From Blautia sp. An81 (GTDB taxonomy: Bacteria; Bacillota; Clostridia; Lachnospirales; Lachnospiraceae), in NCBI RefSeq assembly GCF_002161285.1, contig NZ_NFHH01000009.1:62001-126000 (forward strand): a stretch of 64,000 nt of DNA, written 5' to 3'. Under the pieces are notes generated by a model that was given only the letters and a program-made list of their open reading frames with translations, did not search any database and was not told the origin of the DNA. Below, in pieces: positions 61,825 to 64,000 of the stretch; the first letter of the stretch is position 1; each line of letters starts with the position of its first letter. The position numbers and the translations under genes are program-made.

Positions 61825-62829
61825 ATGGTAAAATTTGAAAATGTTGAAATCAAATACGGCAATTTTGTGGCAATGAACAATCTGAATCTGGACATCAAGG
61901 AAGGTGAGTTTTTCACCTTCCTGGGTCCCAGCGGATGCGGAAAGACCACCTCCTTAAGGGCGTTGGTAGGTTTTATCAAGCCCTCTAAGGGAAGAGTTCT
62001 GGTGGCTGGAAAGGATATCACGAATCTGCCGGTGGAGAGCAGGAATATCGGAATGGTATTCCAGAGCTATGCCTTGTTCCCCACGATGACGGTCTATGAG
62101 AATATTGCCTTCGGAATGAAGGTAAAAAAGATGTCCAAGTCGGAGATCAGCAGAAAGGTGCATGAGGTTGCTGACAAAATCAAGATCACAGAGGAGCAGC
62201 TTCAGAAAAATGTATCTGAACTGTCAGGCGGACAGCAGCAGAGGGTGGCGCTAGCCAGGGCGATCGTTTTGGAACCAAAGATCCTCTGTCTGGACGAGCC
62301 GTTATCCAACCTGGATGCCAAGCTCAGAATCGACATGCGGCTTGAGCTGAAGCGCCTCCAGAAGGATCTTGGCATTACGACACTTTATGTCACCCATGAC
62401 CAAGAGGAGGCTCTGACTCTTTCTGACAGGATCGCGGTATTTAATAATGGATACATAGAACAAGTGGGAACACCTTATGAAATCTATAATTCCTCAAAGA
62501 GCGAATTCGTCTGCGATTTTATCGGAGATATCAACAGGTTTGGGACCGGGATCCTGACTTTCATTAATGAACAGATGGGAACAAAGCTGGATACCGCAAA
62601 AACCGGTTTTGTACGGATTGAAAAATGCGTGGATACCAGCAAGCCGGATCATGCAAAGATCCATGGAATTGTCACAGATTTGGAATTCAATGGAATTCTG
62701 ACCAAATATACGATTTCCTGTATGGGACAAAAGGTCAAATATCTGGAAAAAAATGACGGATATAAATACTACAAAGAAGGCGATTCCATCGATCTGTATA
62801 TTGATCCTCGCGATATCATGCAATTTTAA
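61825..62829 (+). CDS. ABC importer ATPase, FbpC/PotA type
   Basis: This 334-residue ATPase has Walker A GPSGCGKTTSLRALVGF, Q-loop FQSYALFPTMTVYENIAFG, signature LSGGQQQRVALARAI, Walker B ILCLDEPLSNLDAKLR, and H-loop VTHDQEEALTLSDRI. The C-terminal 100 residues form a TOBE-like regulatory domain. It drives import with the adjacent permease. ATG follows ATAGGAGAG, 38 bases after the binding protein gene. Confidence 0.92.
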   Translation: MVKFENVEIKYGNFVAMNNLNLDIKEGEFFTFLGPSGCGKTTSLRALVGFIKPSKGRVLVAGKDITNLPVESRNIGMVFQSYALFPTMTVYENIAFGMKVKKMSKSEISRKVHEVADKIKITEEQLQKNVSELSGGQQQRVALARAIVLEPKILCLDEPLSNLDAKLRIDMRLELKRLQKDLGITTLYVTHDQEEALTLSDRIAVFNNGYIEQVGTPYEIYNSSKSEFVCDFIGDINRFGTGILTFINEQMGTKLDTAKTGFVRIEKCVDTSKPDHAKIHGIVTDLEFNGILTKYTISCMGQKVKYLEKNDGYKYYKEGDSIDLYIDPRDIMQF

Positions 62830-62843
62830 AGGAGGAATCTACT

Positions 62844-64000
62844 ATGGGCAAATGGAAAACAAAATTGCAGGATGGAACGATCAATATCCCTGGTTTGATT
62901 GTGAAGGTCGTATTGATCTGGTTCATTTTTTCTTTTCTGGTGTTTCCGAATGTGAATCTGATTATTCGGGTATTTTTCCAGGATGGCCATTTTTCTCTGG
63001 AAGCGGTGGAAAATATCATGAAGTCCCAAAGAGCTATCAACAGTTTGAAGAACAGCTTTATTTTGGCGGTTGCTTCCATTATTACGGTGAATATTTCCGG
63101 TATTTTAATCGTTCTGTTTACCGAATACTTCGATATTAAGGGCTCCAAGCTCCTCAGCATGGGTTTTATGACCACCCTGATCTACAGCGGGGTAGTGCTG
63201 GTAACCGGCTATAAATTTGTATATGGGGAAACGGGTATTATTACTAAAGTATTGATGCAGTTTTTTCCAGATATGAATCCACAGTGGTTTGTGGGTTTTG
63301 GGGCAGTGCTGTTTATCATGACATTTTCTGGTACATCCAATCACATGATGTTTTTGACCAATGCGATACGGGGGCTGGATTACCATACCATTGAGGCGGC
63401 GAAAAATATGGGAGCTTCTCAGCGAACGATCCTTTTTAAGATTGTTCTGCCTACGATGATGCCCACTATTTTTGCCATCACGATCCTGACCTTTATCGCG
63501 GCGCTGAGTACGATGTCCGGTCCTCTGATCGTCGGCGGACCTGATTTCCAGACGATCAATCCGATGATCCGGACATTCGCCAATATGACGACTTCCCGGG
63601 ATATCGCGGCACTGCTGGCGATCATTCTAGGTCTTGCAACGGCGCTTTTGTTGTTTGTGATGCAGAAAATAGAGAAAAAGGGAAATTACATTTCCGTGTC
63701 TAAGACAAAAGCGAAGATGGTGAAGCAGAAGATCCAGAATCCGGTGCTGAACGTGATCGCCCATATTGTTGCCTATGTCATGTTCATCATCTACATGCTC
63801 CCGATCATCAACGTCCTTGTCTTTTCCTTTACTGATGGAATGACCATCCGGACAGGAGTGATCCGTCCGGATTCCTTTACTCTGGAAAATTATGCAAAGC
63901 TGTTCCAGTCGTCGTCTGCATACCGTCCCTATCTGGTCAGCATCGTGTACTCTCTGCTTGCCGCGCTGATCGTCGCTGTGATCTGTATTGCGGTGGCGCG
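62844..64000 (+). CDS. Double-domain ABC permease (FbpB type), cut by the window end
   Basis: From ATG 62844 (AAGGAGGAAT upstream) the frame stays open to the edge, giving 385 residues of a longer protein. The first permease half has about six helices and the coupling loop EAAKNMGASQRTILFKIVLP. After a basic linker (QKIEKKGNYISVSKTKAK) a second half begins (VLNVIAHIVAYVMFIIYMLP, SFTDGMTIRTG). Two fused permease halves in one chain is the FbpB arrangement. Co-transcribed with the ATPase (14-base gap). Confidence 0.88.
   Translation, partial: MGKWKTKLQDGTINIPGLIVKVVLIWFIFSFLVFPNVNLIIRVFFQDGHFSLEAVENIMKSQRAINSLKNSFILAVASIITVNISGILIVLFTEYFDIKGSKLLSMGFMTTLIYSGVVLVTGYKFVYGETGIITKVLMQFFPDMNPQWFVGFGAVLFIMTFSGTSNHMMFLTNAIRGLDYHTIEAAKNMGASQRTILFKIVLPTMMPTIFAITILTFIAALSTMSGPLIVGGPDFQTINPMIRTFANMTTSRDIAALLAIILGLATALLLFVMQKIEKKGNYISVSKTKAKMVKQKIQNPVLNVIAHIVAYVMFIIYMLPIINVLVFSFTDGMTIRTGVIRPDSFTLENYAKLFQSSSAYRPYLVSIVYSLLAALIVAVICIAVA

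Overview
The window looks like a chromosomal segment of a Gram-positive, anaerobic, low-to-mid GC Clostridia bacterium, most likely a gut Lachnospiraceae. The reasons are strong AGGAGG ribosome sites, TTG starts, a sporulation sigma factor (SigG), an [FeFe]-hydrogenase, a type III pantothenate kinase, ECF vitamin-transport genes, and a cell-wall protein with the KTGD-type anchor common in Clostridia. Species cannot be fixed from sequence alone.

Layout. (1) 1-6.3 kb: an XRE-type regulator on the minus strand, an O-antigen-ligase-like membrane protein with a TPR-like tail, and a 988-residue repeat/LRR surface protein. (2) 6.3-12.2 kb: a cobalamin riboswitch with its own promoter and terminator, followed by a five-gene Opp/Nik-type ABC transporter. 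The riboswitch makes cobalt, nickel or a corrinoid-related substrate more likely than peptides. (3) 12.2-15.0 kb: a coenzyme A group (coaBC, an ECF S component, coaX). (4) 15.1-18.9 kb: enolase, AhpC and a domain-swapped AhpF in one apparent operon. (5) 18.9-25.2 kb: a copper-type P1B ATPase with two CsoR-like operators, a two-gene [FeFe]-hydrogenase operon with a leader peptide and leader terminator, and csoR itself. (6) 25.5-30.7 kb: a MerR regulator with a GNAT_C-type protein, nitroreductase, HIT protein, cytidylate-kinase-like protein and an LCP-family cell-wall protein. (7) 30.7-36 kb: sigG, a duplicated Val-Met tRNA pair, proC, an orphan NMT1-type lipoprotein, a CYTH protein and a DJ-1 family protein. 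(8) 36-47 kb: the conserved tig-clpP-clpX-lon-engB protein-quality cluster, a HAD-GNAT fusion, and ecfA1-ecfA2-ecfT-truA. (9) 47-53.5 kb: YitT protein, flavin reductase, cold shock protein and the pyrimidine genes pyrC-pyrF-pyrK-pyrD. (10) 53.6-58.3 kb: a small membrane protein, a zinc-type macrodomain hydrolase behind two matching operator dyads, a family I CoA-transferase, then a mobile-element scar (IS200-type TnpA plus the 3' end of a group II intron). (11) 58.3-64 kb: a 725-residue regulator that joins a LacI-type repressor to a complete solute-binding-protein-like domain. It is divergent from an ABC transporter (lipoprotein, ATPase, double permease running off the window), and shared LacI-type operator motifs lie between them.

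The most unusual items are the LacI/solute-binding-protein fusion with its operator set, the hydrogenase leader (an 18-codon peptide whose stop lies in the loop of an intrinsic terminator), the two TGTAA-N9-TTACA dyads at the macrodomain gene, two members of a structured repeat family that also acts as terminators, overlapping divergent promoters for the cold shock and pyrimidine genes, and the B12-riboswitch control of an Opp-type importer. No CRISPR array, rRNA operon, prophage or recognisable defence island was seen.
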